59,312 nt of DNA from an uncultured OM182 clade bacterium (lineage in GTDB: Bacteria > Pseudomonadota > Gammaproteobacteria > Pseudomonadales > Azotimanducaceae), in assembly GCA_905182025.1 (NCBI GenBank), contig CAJJAA010000042.1, positions 1 through 59,312 on the forward strand, read 5' to 3'. A program made the position numbers and the translations under genes. Each line of letters begins with the position of its first letter. Positions within the stretch are counted from its first letter, which is position 1. Shown piece after piece: positions 45,491 through 55,131 of the stretch. Under the pieces are notes generated by a model, which was given only the letters and a program-made list of their open reading frames with translations, was not told the DNA's origin and searched no databases.

Positions 45491-46258
45491 ATGACAAGCA
45501 AAATGTCGTTGGAAGAATCGGATTACTTTAAGAGCCTCATTGGTTCAGCACAACGTATTGTTGTTTTTACCGGCGCAGGCATTAGCACTGAATCGGGTAT
45601 ACCTGATTTTCGTGGTCCAAACGGTGTATGGAAAACAGCGCAACCGATCGACTTCTCAGACTTTGTTGCCTCTGAGGAAACGCGCAAAGAATCTTGGCGC
45701 AGAAAATTTTCTGGCGCTAACCCCTTGGGAAGAATGGACAACGCTGCCCCAAACGCAGGTCACCTTGCTATCGCAAAGCTCGTTGCTTTGGACAAAGTTA
45801 CTCATGTCATTACACAAAACGTTGATGGCCTGCATCAAAAGTCCGGCATACCTGATAACAAAGTTATCGAGCTTCACGGTAACGCCAACTACGCGACCTG
45901 CCTTGACTGTGGTGAGCACTATGAACTCGAGCCTATTCGGCAGTCGTTCTCGCTGAATGAAGCTATCCCCTACTGTGAAACATGTAACGGCATCGTAAAA
46001 ACGGCAACCATTTCCTTTGGACAGTCCATGCCGATTGATGAAATGCAACGAGCTCAAGCAGCAACACTGGCGTGCGACATGTTTATTGCGATTGGATCAT
46101 CGCTTGTGGTCTATCCCGCTGCCGGCTTTCCTAGAATCGCGAAACAAAACGGGGCCGATCTTGTCATTATTAATAACGAAGTCACTGACCTTGATCCCCT
46201 CTGCGATCTTGTATTGCACTACCCTATTGGTGAAACGCTTACGGCCGCCGTCTTATAA
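45491..46258 (+). CDS. cobB: NAD-dependent protein deacylase (sirtuin)
   Basis: 255 residues. NAD site VFTGAGISTESGIPDFRGPNGVW (25-47), TQNVDGLHQKSG (108-119), catalytic H129 in ELHGN, zinc cysteines C137, C140, C162 and C165, and FGQSMP, IAIGSSLVVYPAAGFP. Removes acetyl or acyl groups from lysine using NAD+. The sequence resembles the class with four cysteines in CxxC pairs, as in eukaryotic SIRT4/Sir2-like members, so the preferred acyl group is open. No operon partner. Confidence 0.94.
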   Translation: MTSKMSLEESDYFKSLIGSAQRIVVFTGAGISTESGIPDFRGPNGVWKTAQPIDFSDFVASEETRKESWRRKFSGANPLGRMDNAAPNAGHLAIAKLVALDKVTHVITQNVDGLHQKSGIPDNKVIELHGNANYATCLDCGEHYELEPIRQSFSLNEAIPYCETCNGIVKTATISFGQSMPIDEMQRAQAATLACDMFIAIGSSLVVYPAAGFPRIAKQNGADLVIINNEVTDLDPLCDLVLHYPIGETLTAAVL

Positions 46259-46355
46259 ATAGCGCGGTTTAAAATGACCCCAATCAACATGGTAGATGAT
46301 GTGCAGTCAATGCCGGACGTCACAAAAGAACTGAGCTGAAATAGATTGAAATCGA

Positions 46356-47310
46356 TCAATCGATTATGTCGCTGACCATCTCGCTTAGTACGTTAATATC
46401 AATGGGCTTTCGAACAAAATGTTTGATTTGTAACTTACCCTCAGTTTGCCCCTCGATAAGCGCATGGTCACCTGTACACAGAACAATAGGCAAGCTTGTA
46501 TTGTAGGACAACAGTTCTGCCGCAAGGGACATGCCTGATATTTGCGGCATAATTTGATCCATAATGACGAGATCAACTTCATTCGCATGGCTTTTGAAAT
46601 ATGACAGAGCTTCGCTGCTATCGGTAAACGATGTCACCTTGTAATGTTTAGCCCGCATAAGCTCGGACAGAAATTCTGTAATGGAAGGTTCATCATCGAC
46701 AACCATTATGTGTTTGCGCTTGATTGGCACGGCGGTCGAGTCATGAATAATACCGCCCTCTTTTTGATTTCTAAGTAACAGGTCAGCCTTTTGCAGGCCG
46801 ATATAGACCTCACGTTGGTAGCGTTGTATTGCCTCGAGTCGCTCACCTGAGATCACGTTGTGCTCATCAAGCATCATGCTGATCAGCTCGGCATAGCCCA
46901 TTGTCGCCGTTAGGGCATTATACAGGTCGTGTACCAGTCGTTTTTCGGGGCGTTTGCTCGCGCGTAACTGAGTACTGAGCGCGAGTTGTTCGGCAATATC
47001 TCGCAGGAAGACATAAGTTGTACCGCCACTGCTCTGCTGGCTCATCTGCACCCAATGGGAATTTGACGCATCGATCAATTGAATTTGAATTTCCGTTGAT
47101 GGGTTCGCCATCACGTCTAAAAACTGTTTTTCTGAATCCGGAATGGATGTGGGAACGCAGCGTGTCGCTACAAGCAAGGTGCAACTGATTGCGTGCGCAC
47201 TCGTTCAGCTGGGTAATGACACCATTGGCGTCCAGACAGAGAACTGACAGGGGCAAGGTATCGATGATGTCTGCAGACCAGATGAAGTCTGTTGGCATTT
47301 TATCTTTCAT
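46356..47310 (-). pseudogene. PAS-HisKA-like-receiver protein, interrupted by one-base frameshift
   Basis: From ATG 47310 a PAS start reads IIDTLPLSVLCLDANGVITQLNECARNQLHL; the rest of the protein is one base offset and resumes at PDSEKQFLDVMANPSTEIQIQL. Dropping one T at 47142-47143 (CATTCCGGAT to CATCCGGAT) joins them and yields 317 residues. Then come RLVHDLYNALTATMGYAELI, an H-box-like dimer motif, and a receiver domain (IMVVDDEP...VIMDQIMPQISG with the phospho-Asp, ...VRKPID with the Lys). There is no ATPase domain, so it cannot be a normal kinase. Whether the insertion is real or an assembly error is undecided. Confidence 0.75.
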
Positions 47311-47577
47311 CCCTGATGTTTCGTTGTCAGCCTGTTAACGTCCATATTTGGTAGAAACCTATTTGGAACCCTCTGTAAAAACGTGTCACCACTCATCAGT
47401 AAACTAATGTTGTCTGTTCACTATAGCGCCTAGGCCTAATGATGCCTAGACCCGTTCAATTGTAACAGGCCCCGCCCCCACTGGCATTTGCGACTCGTTT
47501 CATCCAGAACAGAATCGCCGTCTACTTTGGAATCAGTCTTTGTTACTATCTCTTGCAAATCACATGGCGTCGTACCT
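47311..47577. other. Intergenic region with small inverted repeat
   Basis: Between divergent genes. CTAGGC (47430-47435), 8-nt loop, GCCTAG (47444-47449) is the only clear dyad and could be an operator or a leader hairpin. No good promoter is recognised. Confidence 0.4.
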
Positions 47578-48852
47578 TTGATATTCAAAAATCTAACATT
47601 CCAGATATTCATTGGAGCGCTTCTAGGCGTTGCAGTTGGCCTACTGTTTGGTGACGGCGCGCTGGCAAACCCAGACTCTGATGCCTATCAGATTATTCTA
47701 TTGTTGAAATCTGCCTTTCTGTCGGCGCTCAAAATGCTGATTGCACCGATGATCTTCTTCTCTCTGATCGGCGGCATCATCAGCATAGGTGATGTGATTA
47801 AGCTGCGTGAAATTGGTGGCATCACCGTGTTGTACTACTTCAGCACAACACTTATCGCGATCGTTTTGGGGCTGATCGCAATTTTCTTCATCCACCCGTG
47901 GACAATGTATCCGGCAATCGTCGAGATTCAAACAGCTATCCCAGAATCAAGAATGATTGATCCAGGCAGCGATTCAATTGTACTCGTGCTTTCGCAAATT
48001 TTGAGCCTTGCTCTAACTAACCCTGTTTCAGCGTTAGTTAACCTCAATATTATAGGCATCGTCACGAATGCGATCTTGATAGGACTGGCGATGGTGCTTG
48101 CGCTGCCTAAACAGAGCAGTCTGTTTGGCTTTATCGATCAAGTGAACGCGGTCATTATTCAAGTGTTGAAATGGGTTCTGAAATTTTTACCGATTGGTAT
48201 ATTTGCCATCATTGTCGATTTCACCATCAAGCTTGGTGTTGGAGAGGGAAATTCCGCTGACTTTTTAACCCAGTTGTTACAATTCTCTATGTTGGTCATC
48301 AGTCTGACCCTCTTTCACGGAATGGTTGTTTTGCCACTGATTGCTTGGTTCTTTGGCGATAAGTCGCCGGTTAAGTTGTTGAAACAGATATCGAGACCGT
48401 TAATTGTCGCCTTCAGTACCTCATCGAGCGCGGCGACCCTGCCCGTATCCATGCGTACGTGCGATGAAGAACTCGGCATTGACAGTTCTGTCTCAAGTTT
48501 TGTACTGCCCTTAGGTGCAACCATGAATATGGACGGAACGGCATTGTTTGAAGCCGTTGCGGCGGTATTCCTTGCTTATTTATATGGTATTGAACTCACA
48601 ACCATCATGATTTTCTCCGTATTCCTTATGTCGATGGTCTCTTCCATAGGCGCACCGGGCATGCCATCCGCGTCAATGGCAGGCATGCAAATGGTTCTGT
48701 TGGCCGTTGGGATTCCGCTAGAGGCGATCGCCATATTGCTGGTGATCGAGCGACCACTGGACACGGTGAGAACAGCAGTAAATGTTGAAGGCGATATCAT
48801 CGGCGCGCTGATTGTGAACAAATACCGTGGCAATTCACCTGCGAGGCAGTAA
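47578..48852 (+). CDS. Dicarboxylate/amino acid:cation symporter (DAACS)
   Basis: 424 residues from TTG 47578. Seen: FKNLTFQIFIGALLGVAVGLLFGDG, LKMLIAPMIFFSLIGGI, AFSTSSSAATLPVSM (the re-entrant serine-rich loop), LPLGATMNMDGTALFEAVAAVFLAYLYGI, and SSIGAPGMPSASM. It imports glutamate, aspartate or C4-dicarboxylates with H+ or Na+. The start is unclear: the frame is open back to 47488 with only TTG codons, no ribosome site is seen, and an ATG at 47564 is out of frame, so an N-terminal sequencing error is possible. Divergent from the sensor gene. Confidence 0.92.
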   Translation: MIFKNLTFQIFIGALLGVAVGLLFGDGALANPDSDAYQIILLLKSAFLSALKMLIAPMIFFSLIGGIISIGDVIKLREIGGITVLYYFSTTLIAIVLGLIAIFFIHPWTMYPAIVEIQTAIPESRMIDPGSDSIVLVLSQILSLALTNPVSALVNLNIIGIVTNAILIGLAMVLALPKQSSLFGFIDQVNAVIIQVLKWVLKFLPIGIFAIIVDFTIKLGVGEGNSADFLTQLLQFSMLVISLTLFHGMVVLPLIAWFFGDKSPVKLLKQISRPLIVAFSTSSSAATLPVSMRTCDEELGIDSSVSSFVLPLGATMNMDGTALFEAVAAVFLAYLYGIELTTIMIFSVFLMSMVSSIGAPGMPSASMAGMQMVLLAVGIPLEAIAILLVIERPLDTVRTAVNVEGDIIGALIVNKYRGNSPARQ

Positions 48853-48918
48853 AAGCTCGACATCAGAGCCAACCAACGTCAACGACTGTTATCAGCAGAT
48901 TGAGTAAGGGCTTTTGGA

Positions 48919-48937
48919 AAGCGCCCTATTGGCGCTT
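48919..48937. terminator. Bidirectional hairpin between convergent genes
   Basis: AAGCGCC, loop CTATT, GGCGCTT: a perfect 7-bp GC-rich stem between the symporter stop (48852) and the SDR stop (48974). No strong T run on either strand, so termination is likely but not certain. Confidence 0.5.
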
Positions 48938-48973
48938 CACATTAGAACTCGCCATTAGAGCGCGTGATTAAAG

Positions 48974-49753
48974 TTAGGGACGCTTCCGTACGAAGGGATG
49001 CGTGCTTGAGAGCCCGCCATCGACGGCAATCGCTTGGCCATTCACATAGCTTGCTTCATCACTTGCGAGAAACAACGCCATATTAGCAATTTCTTCGGGT
49101 ACACCGTACCGGGCAGTCGGGTTTAACTGGCCAATCTTGTCCTCATTGCCACGCGCTCTAGCGCCATCAAATACCGGTTTGGTCATGCCGGTTTCAATAA
49201 GTCCTGGGCATATTGCATTAATACGAACGCCCGTCCCAAATAATTGATTACTGACGGTCTGCACTAGGCTAATGACGCCTGCTTTACTTGCTGAGTAGGG
49301 ACTGCCGCCTGCATTGGCTCTTAAGCCCGCTACTGATGCTGTGCAGACGATGCTGCCTGATCCCTGCTCTACCATATACTTGCCGGCATACTTAACGGCT
49401 AAAAAGGGGCCAATGAGATTGACCCGCAGTACGTCCTCCCAGAGCTCAACCGGTTGATCAAAGATGGGAACAGCGCCGCCAGAAATACCTGCATTGGCAT
49501 AAACAATATCCAAACCACCGAATTGGGATATGCAAGAGTCGACATATCCCTGCACGCTGCTTTCATCTGCAACGTTGGCTGTTAAGGCTTCGATCGTGCC
49601 GTCTGCACCCTCTATGGTCTGCTGCAAACCCTCTTCATTCAAGTCGACAGCGAGTACTTTCGCGCCTTGGGATGCAAACAGACGCGCGCTGGCTCGGCCA
49701 ATGCCGCTGCCGGCTCCCGTTACAATTGCGCACTTGCCCTTTAGCCTATTCAT
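48974..49753 (-). CDS. SDR family oxidoreductase
   Basis: 259 residues from ATG at 49753, with AGGA 11 bp upstream. TGAGSGIG (12-19), [11 protein letters not shown] (around 85-95), [26 protein letters not shown] with the Ser/Tyr/Lys triad, [12 protein letters not shown], and the closing [21 protein letters not shown] are all standard for a 3-oxoacyl-reductase-like alcohol dehydrogenase. Substrate unknown. The start overlaps the upstream hypothetical gene by 8 bp, so the two are translationally coupled. Confidence 0.92.
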   Translation of the reverse strand: MNRLKGKCAIVTGAGSGIGRASARLFASQGAKVLAVDLNEEGLQQTIEGADGTIEALTANVADESSVQGYVDSCISQFGGLDIVYANAGISGGAVPIFDQPVELWEDVLRVNLIGPFLAVKYAGKYMVEQGSGSIVCTASVAGLRANAGGSPYSASKAGVISLVQTVSNQLFGTGVRINAICPGLIETGMTKPVFDGARARGNEDKIGQLNPTARYGVPEEIANMALFLASDEASYVNGQAIAVDGGLSSTHPFVRKRP

Positions 49754-50150
49754 ATTGTGTTCCTGTTTCCGTAATGTTGGCGTTCTGTAGCGGATTAGCA
49801 CCGAGGATGAGTCGTGCAAAATAATGAATAAAATCGCGGTGCTGACCCGCCACATTTAATCGTGTCATCGCATCCTCACCCGGTTTACTCACCAGATATT
49901 GGTAGATTTCCGTTATTGTTTCACCCGTCCCCAAGAGTTTTGCTGATTCTTCGTTTAAATAATCATGCAAATCACTTAGGTCAGATTCATCAATGCCTGA
50001 TTTTTCAGGCTCCAACACAGCATTTCCCCATACCGTTGCTAGGTAGACACGAAACTGGTCTTTGTCGACAAAGTCTTCTGTAATGCAACAAGACTCTGTA
50101 ATTTCTTTCAGAGCTGGATCAAATCGCCGTCTGAGTTCTTCAATTTCCAT
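49746..50150 (-). CDS. Hypothetical protein coupled to SDR
   Basis: 134 residues, acidic, no membrane segment, no family recognised. Begins [19 protein letters not shown] and has a mid region [19 protein letters not shown] and [15 protein letters not shown]. Predicted mainly helical. The stop overlaps the SDR start (49753-49746), which supports a shared operon and a related role. It could be a small partner or regulatory protein; nothing in the sequence says more. Confidence 0.65.
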   Translation of the reverse strand: MEIEELRRRFDPALKEITESCCITEDFVDKDQFRVYLATVWGNAVLEPEKSGIDESDLSDLHDYLNEESAKLLGTGETITEIYQYLVSKPGEDAMTRLNVAGQHRDFIHYFARLILGANPLQNANITETGTQYE

Positions 50151-50313
50151 AGCTATATATTCGTTAACGCAATGTTTGGAGTATAACCCAATCCTCGTGG
50201 GTGCTTTTAAAAGACTGAGGAATTAAACTATCGAATATCTGGATAGGGTTTAGCAACTATCAATCACAGAAAATAAGACTTAAAAATCAATTTAACAATA
50301 TGGATGCAAACAG

Positions 50314-51123
50314 ATGACTACCGATCTAATTGAAGAAATCCAAGATGGCGTTGCGACGTTAACCATGAATCGCCCCGAGTCGTTAAACGCTTTGTCTGGT
50401 GGAATGATGCAAGCAATGCTCGATGCACTATTACGCTATTCAGTCGACCCTGACGTCAGAGTCATTGTACTCACCGGTGCCGGCCGAGGCTTCTGTGCTG
50501 GCGGTGATGTAAAAGGTATGGCGGCTAACAACTCTGCTAAAGCAGGTAAAAACCGACCTGCTAGCATCGAAACAAAAACAAACGGCCTGCGGGCGAGCAT
50601 GGAGATTTCAAAATTACTGCATGAATGTCCCAAACCGACGATTGCCAAAGTAAGAGGACCTGCCGCAGGTGCAGGTTTATCATTGGCGCTTGCCTGTGAT
50701 ATCCGAATTGCATCAACCACGGCGAAACTCACCACGGCTTTTGCAAAAGTTGCTGCTTCTGGCGACTTTGGTGGTAGCTACTTTTTGCCCAAGATAGTCG
50801 GCAGTGCAAAAGCAAGAGAACTTTACTTCACCTCCGCGAAGCTAACGGCCGATGAAGCATTTACGCTGGGCATGGTTAACCATGTTTACCCAGACGACGA
50901 GCTGGATAATGCGGTTGCAGAAATGGCTGCAAACATCGCTTCTGGACCCGCAATTGCGCATGAATATATGAAAAAGAATTTGAACGCTGCAGAAAGTGGT
51001 AGTTTGGATCAGGTGTTCGACATGGAAGCTGCACATATGGTGAGAACCATGATGACAGAAGATCATAAGGAAGCTGCTATGGCCTTCGTTGAAAAGCGGG
51101 CGCCGAACTTCAAGGGTGAATAG
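50314..51123 (+). CDS. Enoyl-CoA hydratase/isomerase family protein (crotonase)
   Basis: 269 residues. VATLTMNRPESLNALSGGMMQAML near the N-terminus, GRGFCAGGDVKGMAA (oxyanion hole half), PKPTIAKVRGPAAGAGLSLALACDIRIAS (second half), and DFGGSYFLPKIVGSAKARELYF follow the crotonase order. A Glu usual for the hydratases is not clear at one site (the region reads SGDFGGS with Asp), so an isomerase or another crotonase activity is possible. dinB follows 6 bp downstream, an odd operon partner. Acts on acyl-CoA esters. Confidence 0.9.
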   Translation: MTTDLIEEIQDGVATLTMNRPESLNALSGGMMQAMLDALLRYSVDPDVRVIVLTGAGRGFCAGGDVKGMAANNSAKAGKNRPASIETKTNGLRASMEISKLLHECPKPTIAKVRGPAAGAGLSLALACDIRIASTTAKLTTAFAKVAASGDFGGSYFLPKIVGSAKARELYFTSAKLTADEAFTLGMVNHVYPDDELDNAVAEMAANIASGPAIAHEYMKKNLNAAESGSLDQVFDMEAAHMVRTMMTEDHKEAAMAFVEKRAPNFKGE

Positions 51124-51129
51124 CCTCAA

Positions 51130-52212
51130 ATGTCCGAGAGTCTTCCGCCTGAGGCGCAACGTAAAATCATCCATATCGACATGGATTGTTTCTATGCAGC
51201 GGTTGAAATGCGGGATGATCCTTCCCTAAAGGGCAAACCTCTCGCGGTTGGTGGCGCATCCGATCGTAGAGGGGTCATTTCGACGTGCAATTATGAAGCA
51301 CGAGAATTTGGTGTGCATTCAGCAATGGCTACTGCCTATGCTTTGAAACTATGCCCAGGCCTTAAAGTGGTTTCAGGGCGGATGAGTCATTATCAGGATA
51401 TTTCCCGACAGATCCGCGCCATCTTCGAGCGTTATACAGATCTCATTGAACCTCTGTCCCTTGATGAAGCGTTCCTTGATGTCTCTGACAGTAAGTTGTT
51501 TCAAGGAAGCGCAACACGCATCGCCGAGGACATTCGTCGTGCGATCTCGACAGAACTAGATTTGACGGCATCGGCAGGCGTTGCCCCGAACAAGTTTCTC
51601 GCAAAAATTTGTAGCGATGAAAATAAGCCTGACGGCATATGTGTTGTCAGACCGGATCAAGTCACCGCTTTTGCCGCACAACTGGCCGTGAAGAAAATCC
51701 CGGGTGTTGGCAAGGTGACGGTTGCGCGCTTGGAAAAACACGGCATCGTCACCTGCTCTGACGTGCTGGCGCTTAGTAAAGAAGCATTGATCGTCAAGTT
51801 TGGCAGCTTGGGCGAACTGCTACTTAAACGCGCAAAGGGAATCGACAACAGACCCCTAACGACAAGCTGGGTAAGAAAGTCAGTCAGTGTTGAACATACC
51901 TATGCGGTGGATATAGAAGAAATTGGCGGTGCTCTGGCAGCCGTCGATAAGCTTTTTGAAGAACTCGAACGCCGACTTAAAAAGCATCAAGATCGGACCA
52001 TAAAAAATCAGCAGGTAAAACTCAAGTTTACTGATTTCAAATCGACAACCATTGAGCGTTCTACAGCAACCTTAGACAAATCACTATTCCTTGAGTTGAT
52101 ACCCGCAGCATGGGACCGAGGGCTTGGTAAAGGCATTCGATTATTAGGCTTAGGTGTCACATTCAGAGACCCCGTAACGGAGTCTGAAGAAAACCAACTG
52201 GCGCTTTTTTAG
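51130..52212 (+). CDS. dinB: DNA polymerase IV
   Basis: 360 residues; Y-family polymerase. HIDMDCFYAAVEMRDDP (15-31) holds the first metal Asp (D17) and a Tyr at the steric-gate position (Y22). LSLDEAFLDVS holds the second Asp/Glu pair. GVAPNKFLAKICSDENKPDG and KIPGVGKVTVARLEKHGI (HhH) follow, and the C-terminal little-finger domain ends SEENQLALF, a QLxLF-type beta-clamp-binding motif. Does translesion synthesis. The gene starts 6 bp after the crotonase stop. Confidence 0.96.
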   Translation: MSESLPPEAQRKIIHIDMDCFYAAVEMRDDPSLKGKPLAVGGASDRRGVISTCNYEAREFGVHSAMATAYALKLCPGLKVVSGRMSHYQDISRQIRAIFERYTDLIEPLSLDEAFLDVSDSKLFQGSATRIAEDIRRAISTELDLTASAGVAPNKFLAKICSDENKPDGICVVRPDQVTAFAAQLAVKKIPGVGKVTVARLEKHGIVTCSDVLALSKEALIVKFGSLGELLLKRAKGIDNRPLTTSWVRKSVSVEHTYAVDIEEIGGALAAVDKLFEELERRLKKHQDRTIKNQQVKLKFTDFKSTTIERSTATLDKSLFLELIPAAWDRGLGKGIRLLGLGVTFRDPVTESEENQLALF

Positions 52213-52382
52213 TATTACATCGCGCCACTTGAATCAAAACCTGCCTAAAATACTTGAATGAAATCCCGAGCGACATCGGTTCTTTTCAAAATTCCCTTCA
52301 AGCAACATTAAGAGCTACATTAGCGGAAGCGATTTATGTATGATTGCGCTCCTCTGACAACAGCCATTTGATAGCCTAAAAC

Positions 52383-53783
52383 ATGCGTAAAACCAAAATA
52401 ATCTGCACCATTGGACCCGTCTCTGATGACTACGCCATGTTGGAGAAACTGGCGGCTGCGGGAATGGATATTGTCAGGCTCAATATGTCCCATGGTGACC
52501 ACGAATCGGCGGCTAAAGTCATCAAATCGATACAGACCCTCAATCGCAAGAATACCCACCCTGTCGCCGTGCTCTTGGATACCCAAGGTCCGGAAATACG
52601 TACGGGCGATCTAGCCAACGAACTGGAATTGAAAAACGGTTCCGTCATTTCAATCAGCGTTAGGGACAACGTTGATGTTGAAAGGTCATCAATTCATATT
52701 CATTACGATGACCTAATCGAAACAGTGACCGTCGGTGATCGTATTACCGTCGATAATGGCATCATCAATTTAGAAGTCCTCGAAAAAAAGGAAGACGGTA
52801 CGATGACAGTTAAGGTCATCGATGGCGGCATTCTGAAAAGTAAACGCCACGTCAATCTGCCTGGTATTCGCGTTAATCTCCCAGCAATAACAAAAAAAGA
52901 TCGAGCCGATATCCTGTTTGCGATGGAGCATCAGGTCGATTTCATTGCCCTTTCTTTTGTTCGAGAGGCGGCGGATGTCAGAGAACTAAAAGAATTGATG
53001 GGCGACAAGGCAGGCAAGATCAAAATCATTTCAAAGATTGAAGATCAATCCGGTGTCAAAAATTTGGAAGAAATTCTCGAAGAATCGGATGGCATCATGG
53101 TCGCACGTGGCGATCTTGGTGTTGAAATCAATGTTGCTGAAATGCCAAATGTACAACGCAAGATTGTGAAACTTTGCGCAGAGAAAGGTAAGCGAGTTAT
53201 CGTTGCAACACACCTGCTCGAATCCATGATCGAAAATCCAATCCCGACCCGTGCGGAAGTGACTGACGTGGCCAATGCCGTTTATGAAGAGGTTGATGCG
53301 GTCATGCTCTCTGGTGAAACCACGATTGGTAAGTATCCCGTTCGTTGTGTCGAATACCTTGCGGAAATATCTGAAAAAACGGAGGGATTCGAGGGCTTGG
53401 GTTTTACCGCCAATCTCGAATGTAATTCTGACAAACAAAGTCTAGCGGTAACGGCGGTAGATCTAGCAGAATCCCTTGGCGCAAAAGGTATTGTTGTTAT
53501 CACTCGGCGCGGTTATATGGCTGATTTTGTGACCAATGCACACCCACAAAACACCCGTATCTATGCGTTTACCAACGACAGCCAGACAAGACGTCGACTG
53601 GTTCTGAACCGGAACGTTACCGCATTTCGAACCGCCTTCAGTAATGATCCCGAAAAAACATTGCAGACGGCTTTTGAATTGTTGTTAACAAAGGCAGACC
53701 ATGTAAAAGGTGACAAGATTGTCGTCATATCCGATGTCCTTGCTGGCTCGGGCATTGAAGCTATTCAGATTCGCCATCTGTAA
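52383..53783 (+). CDS. pyk: Pyruvate kinase
   Basis: 466 residues. RKTKIICTIGPVSDD at the start, MDIVRLNMSHGDHE (substrate Arg/Asn), LDTQGPEIRTG, ALSFVREAADVREL, IISKIEDQSGVKNLEEI and DGIMVARGDLGVEI with the metal-binding Glu/Asp, and AVMLSGETTIGKYPV. Makes pyruvate and ATP from PEP and ADP. Length and sequence fit the type I (PykF-like) enzyme with its C-terminal regulatory domain. Convergent with an EamA transporter; the stops are 4 bp apart. Confidence 0.96.
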   Translation: MRKTKIICTIGPVSDDYAMLEKLAAAGMDIVRLNMSHGDHESAAKVIKSIQTLNRKNTHPVAVLLDTQGPEIRTGDLANELELKNGSVISISVRDNVDVERSSIHIHYDDLIETVTVGDRITVDNGIINLEVLEKKEDGTMTVKVIDGGILKSKRHVNLPGIRVNLPAITKKDRADILFAMEHQVDFIALSFVREAADVRELKELMGDKAGKIKIISKIEDQSGVKNLEEILEESDGIMVARGDLGVEINVAEMPNVQRKIVKLCAEKGKRVIVATHLLESMIENPIPTRAEVTDVANAVYEEVDAVMLSGETTIGKYPVRCVEYLAEISEKTEGFEGLGFTANLECNSDKQSLAVTAVDLAESLGAKGIVVITRRGYMADFVTNAHPQNTRIYAFTNDSQTRRRLVLNRNVTAFRTAFSNDPEKTLQTAFELLLTKADHVKGDKIVVISDVLAGSGIEAIQIRHL

Positions 53784-53787
53784 TTCT

Positions 53788-54696
53788 TCAAGCCCCATCG
53801 CGCGGCATTTTCGCTAGTCTCTTATTAGCCCCGAGCTGCTGAAATAGTAGTCCACTCACTATAACCGTCAGCCCAATGTAGGTTGCCTTGACGATGGCCT
53901 CGCCAAGTATAAAGTGAATGAAGACGAGCGACAGAAAAGGCGCGATGAAAATGAGGTTCGATACTCTGCTGCTATTCTCGGCTAGACGCAAAGCCTTAGA
54001 CCATAATAAAAAAGCCAGTCCCATCTCAAATACGCCTACCCATAGGCTTCCTGCAAGGCCAACCCAACCCGGCTCAAAGCTAGAGAAAACGCCACATAAA
54101 ACAGCTGTGATGGGCAGCGCCACTAAAAAGTTTAGGCACATGGCGTAGCGCTGATCCCTACTATCTCGAATATTCATTATCCAATAGCCAGCCCAAATGA
54201 CGGTTGAGACGATAGCAAGCAATAGCCCGAGGCTGCTGACGTTAGCTAATCCCTCAAAATTTCCGCCCGTGACAATAATAACGACGCCGCCATAGCAAAT
54301 GAGTGCGGCGAGGTAGTCTGTCAGCAAAGGCTTTTGTTTCAAAATGAGCGCTGAAAAAAGTGTTAGTACGATCGCCCAGGTATAGTTGACGGGCTGTGCA
54401 ATTTGCGCCGGCAGACGATCATAGGCGCCAAATAAAACAAGGTAGTAGATGCAGGGGTTTAGAACGGCCATCGATAGAGAAATTCGCCAATGTGCGCGAA
54501 GTGTCGACCATAGCCCGCCTACTTCTTTTCTCCAAATGATGGGTGCCGATAAAACAACGGCCGAGGTTAGCGTTGCAAAAAATAGCAGCTGATATATATC
54601 AATATGCGCTAAGGAAAATTTAAACGCAGTGGCGACGGTGGACCAACAAAGGACAGTGAGCAAACCGTACACATAAGCATTGTGAGATTTACCCAT
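53788..54696 (-). CDS. EamA/DMT family transporter
   Basis: 302 residues with ten hydrophobic helices in two EamA repeats: VYGLLTVLCWSTVATAFKFSL at the start and LLLAIVSTVIWAGYWIMNIRD opening the second half. Seen also QIAQPVNYTWAIVLTLFSALILKQKPLLTDYLAALICYGGVVIIVTGG, the family's end of repeat one. Efflux of amino acids or metabolites is typical; the substrate is unknown. Begins MGKSHNAYVYG; no neighbour on the same strand close enough for an operon. Confidence 0.9.
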   Translation of the reverse strand: MGKSHNAYVYGLLTVLCWSTVATAFKFSLAHIDIYQLLFFATLTSAVVLSAPIIWRKEVGGLWSTLRAHWRISLSMAVLNPCIYYLVLFGAYDRLPAQIAQPVNYTWAIVLTLFSALILKQKPLLTDYLAALICYGGVVIIVTGGNFEGLANVSSLGLLLAIVSTVIWAGYWIMNIRDSRDQRYAMCLNFLVALPITAVLCGVFSSFEPGWVGLAGSLWVGVFEMGLAFLLWSKALRLAENSSRVSNLIFIAPFLSLVFIHFILGEAIVKATYIGLTVIVSGLLFQQLGANKRLAKMPRDGA

Positions 54697-54801
54697 TAAT
54701 ATCGCACACTAATGGCGTGCCTAGTACACGGTGCTCGTCCAGCATCTGTACAAACCACGCGGGTAGAACGTTTAAGAAGATCGCGCTTGTGCTGGGTCAT
54801 A

Positions 54802-55131
54802 TCAGTTACAACTAACCGACTCCCCAACGACTTGACAGGACTGAACAGCCCCGCCTTGTTGGATTGTTGCCGCGTTATTCTGTATGCCCCAAGAACTGCC
54901 CTGCGTCCCGTAGAGATGATCGCCTATTTTGTAATGCCGTTCGGCGGGCTTTGCAAACTTATCCTGTTCCACCTTAGCTGCAGGAACGGTGATTAGTGCG
55001 TTATTAGTGCGCGTCTGAGCTTGCTCTAGCGCTTGCACAAGATCAGTTGAAACGGGTGTTTCAGCAATCACGATCGTTGCAGATGTCATGAGATAAACCA
55101 TAAATAAAGTCTTTTTTAATAAGATATTCAT
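54802..55131 (-). CDS. Small secreted hypothetical protein
   Basis: 109 residues. MNILLKKTLFMVYLMTSATIVIA followed by E is a clear signal peptide. The mature part has TDLVQALEQAQTRTNNALITVPAAKVEQDKFAKPAERHYKIGDHLYG and ends with two Cys (SCQVVGESVSCN), which may form a disulfide. AGGAAG lies 9-14 bp before the ATG. No domain is recognised. Upstream on the same strand is tRNA-Cys about 290 bp away. Confidence 0.6.
   Translation of the reverse strand: MNILLKKTLFMVYLMTSATIVIAETPVSTDLVQALEQAQTRTNNALITVPAAKVEQDKFAKPAERHYKIGDHLYGTQGSSWGIQNNAATIQQGGAVQSCQVVGESVSCN

Noticed and set aside
46356..47177. A separate response regulator starting at 47177
   Set aside because: That start would begin in the middle of the PAS region; the upstream PAS half joins perfectly after a one-base correction, so one longer gene is the better reading.
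54712..54996. Plus-strand open frame of 94 codons
   Set aside because: It overlaps the 3' half of the signal-peptide-bearing protein on the minus strand and has no ribosome site or family features; a shadow frame.
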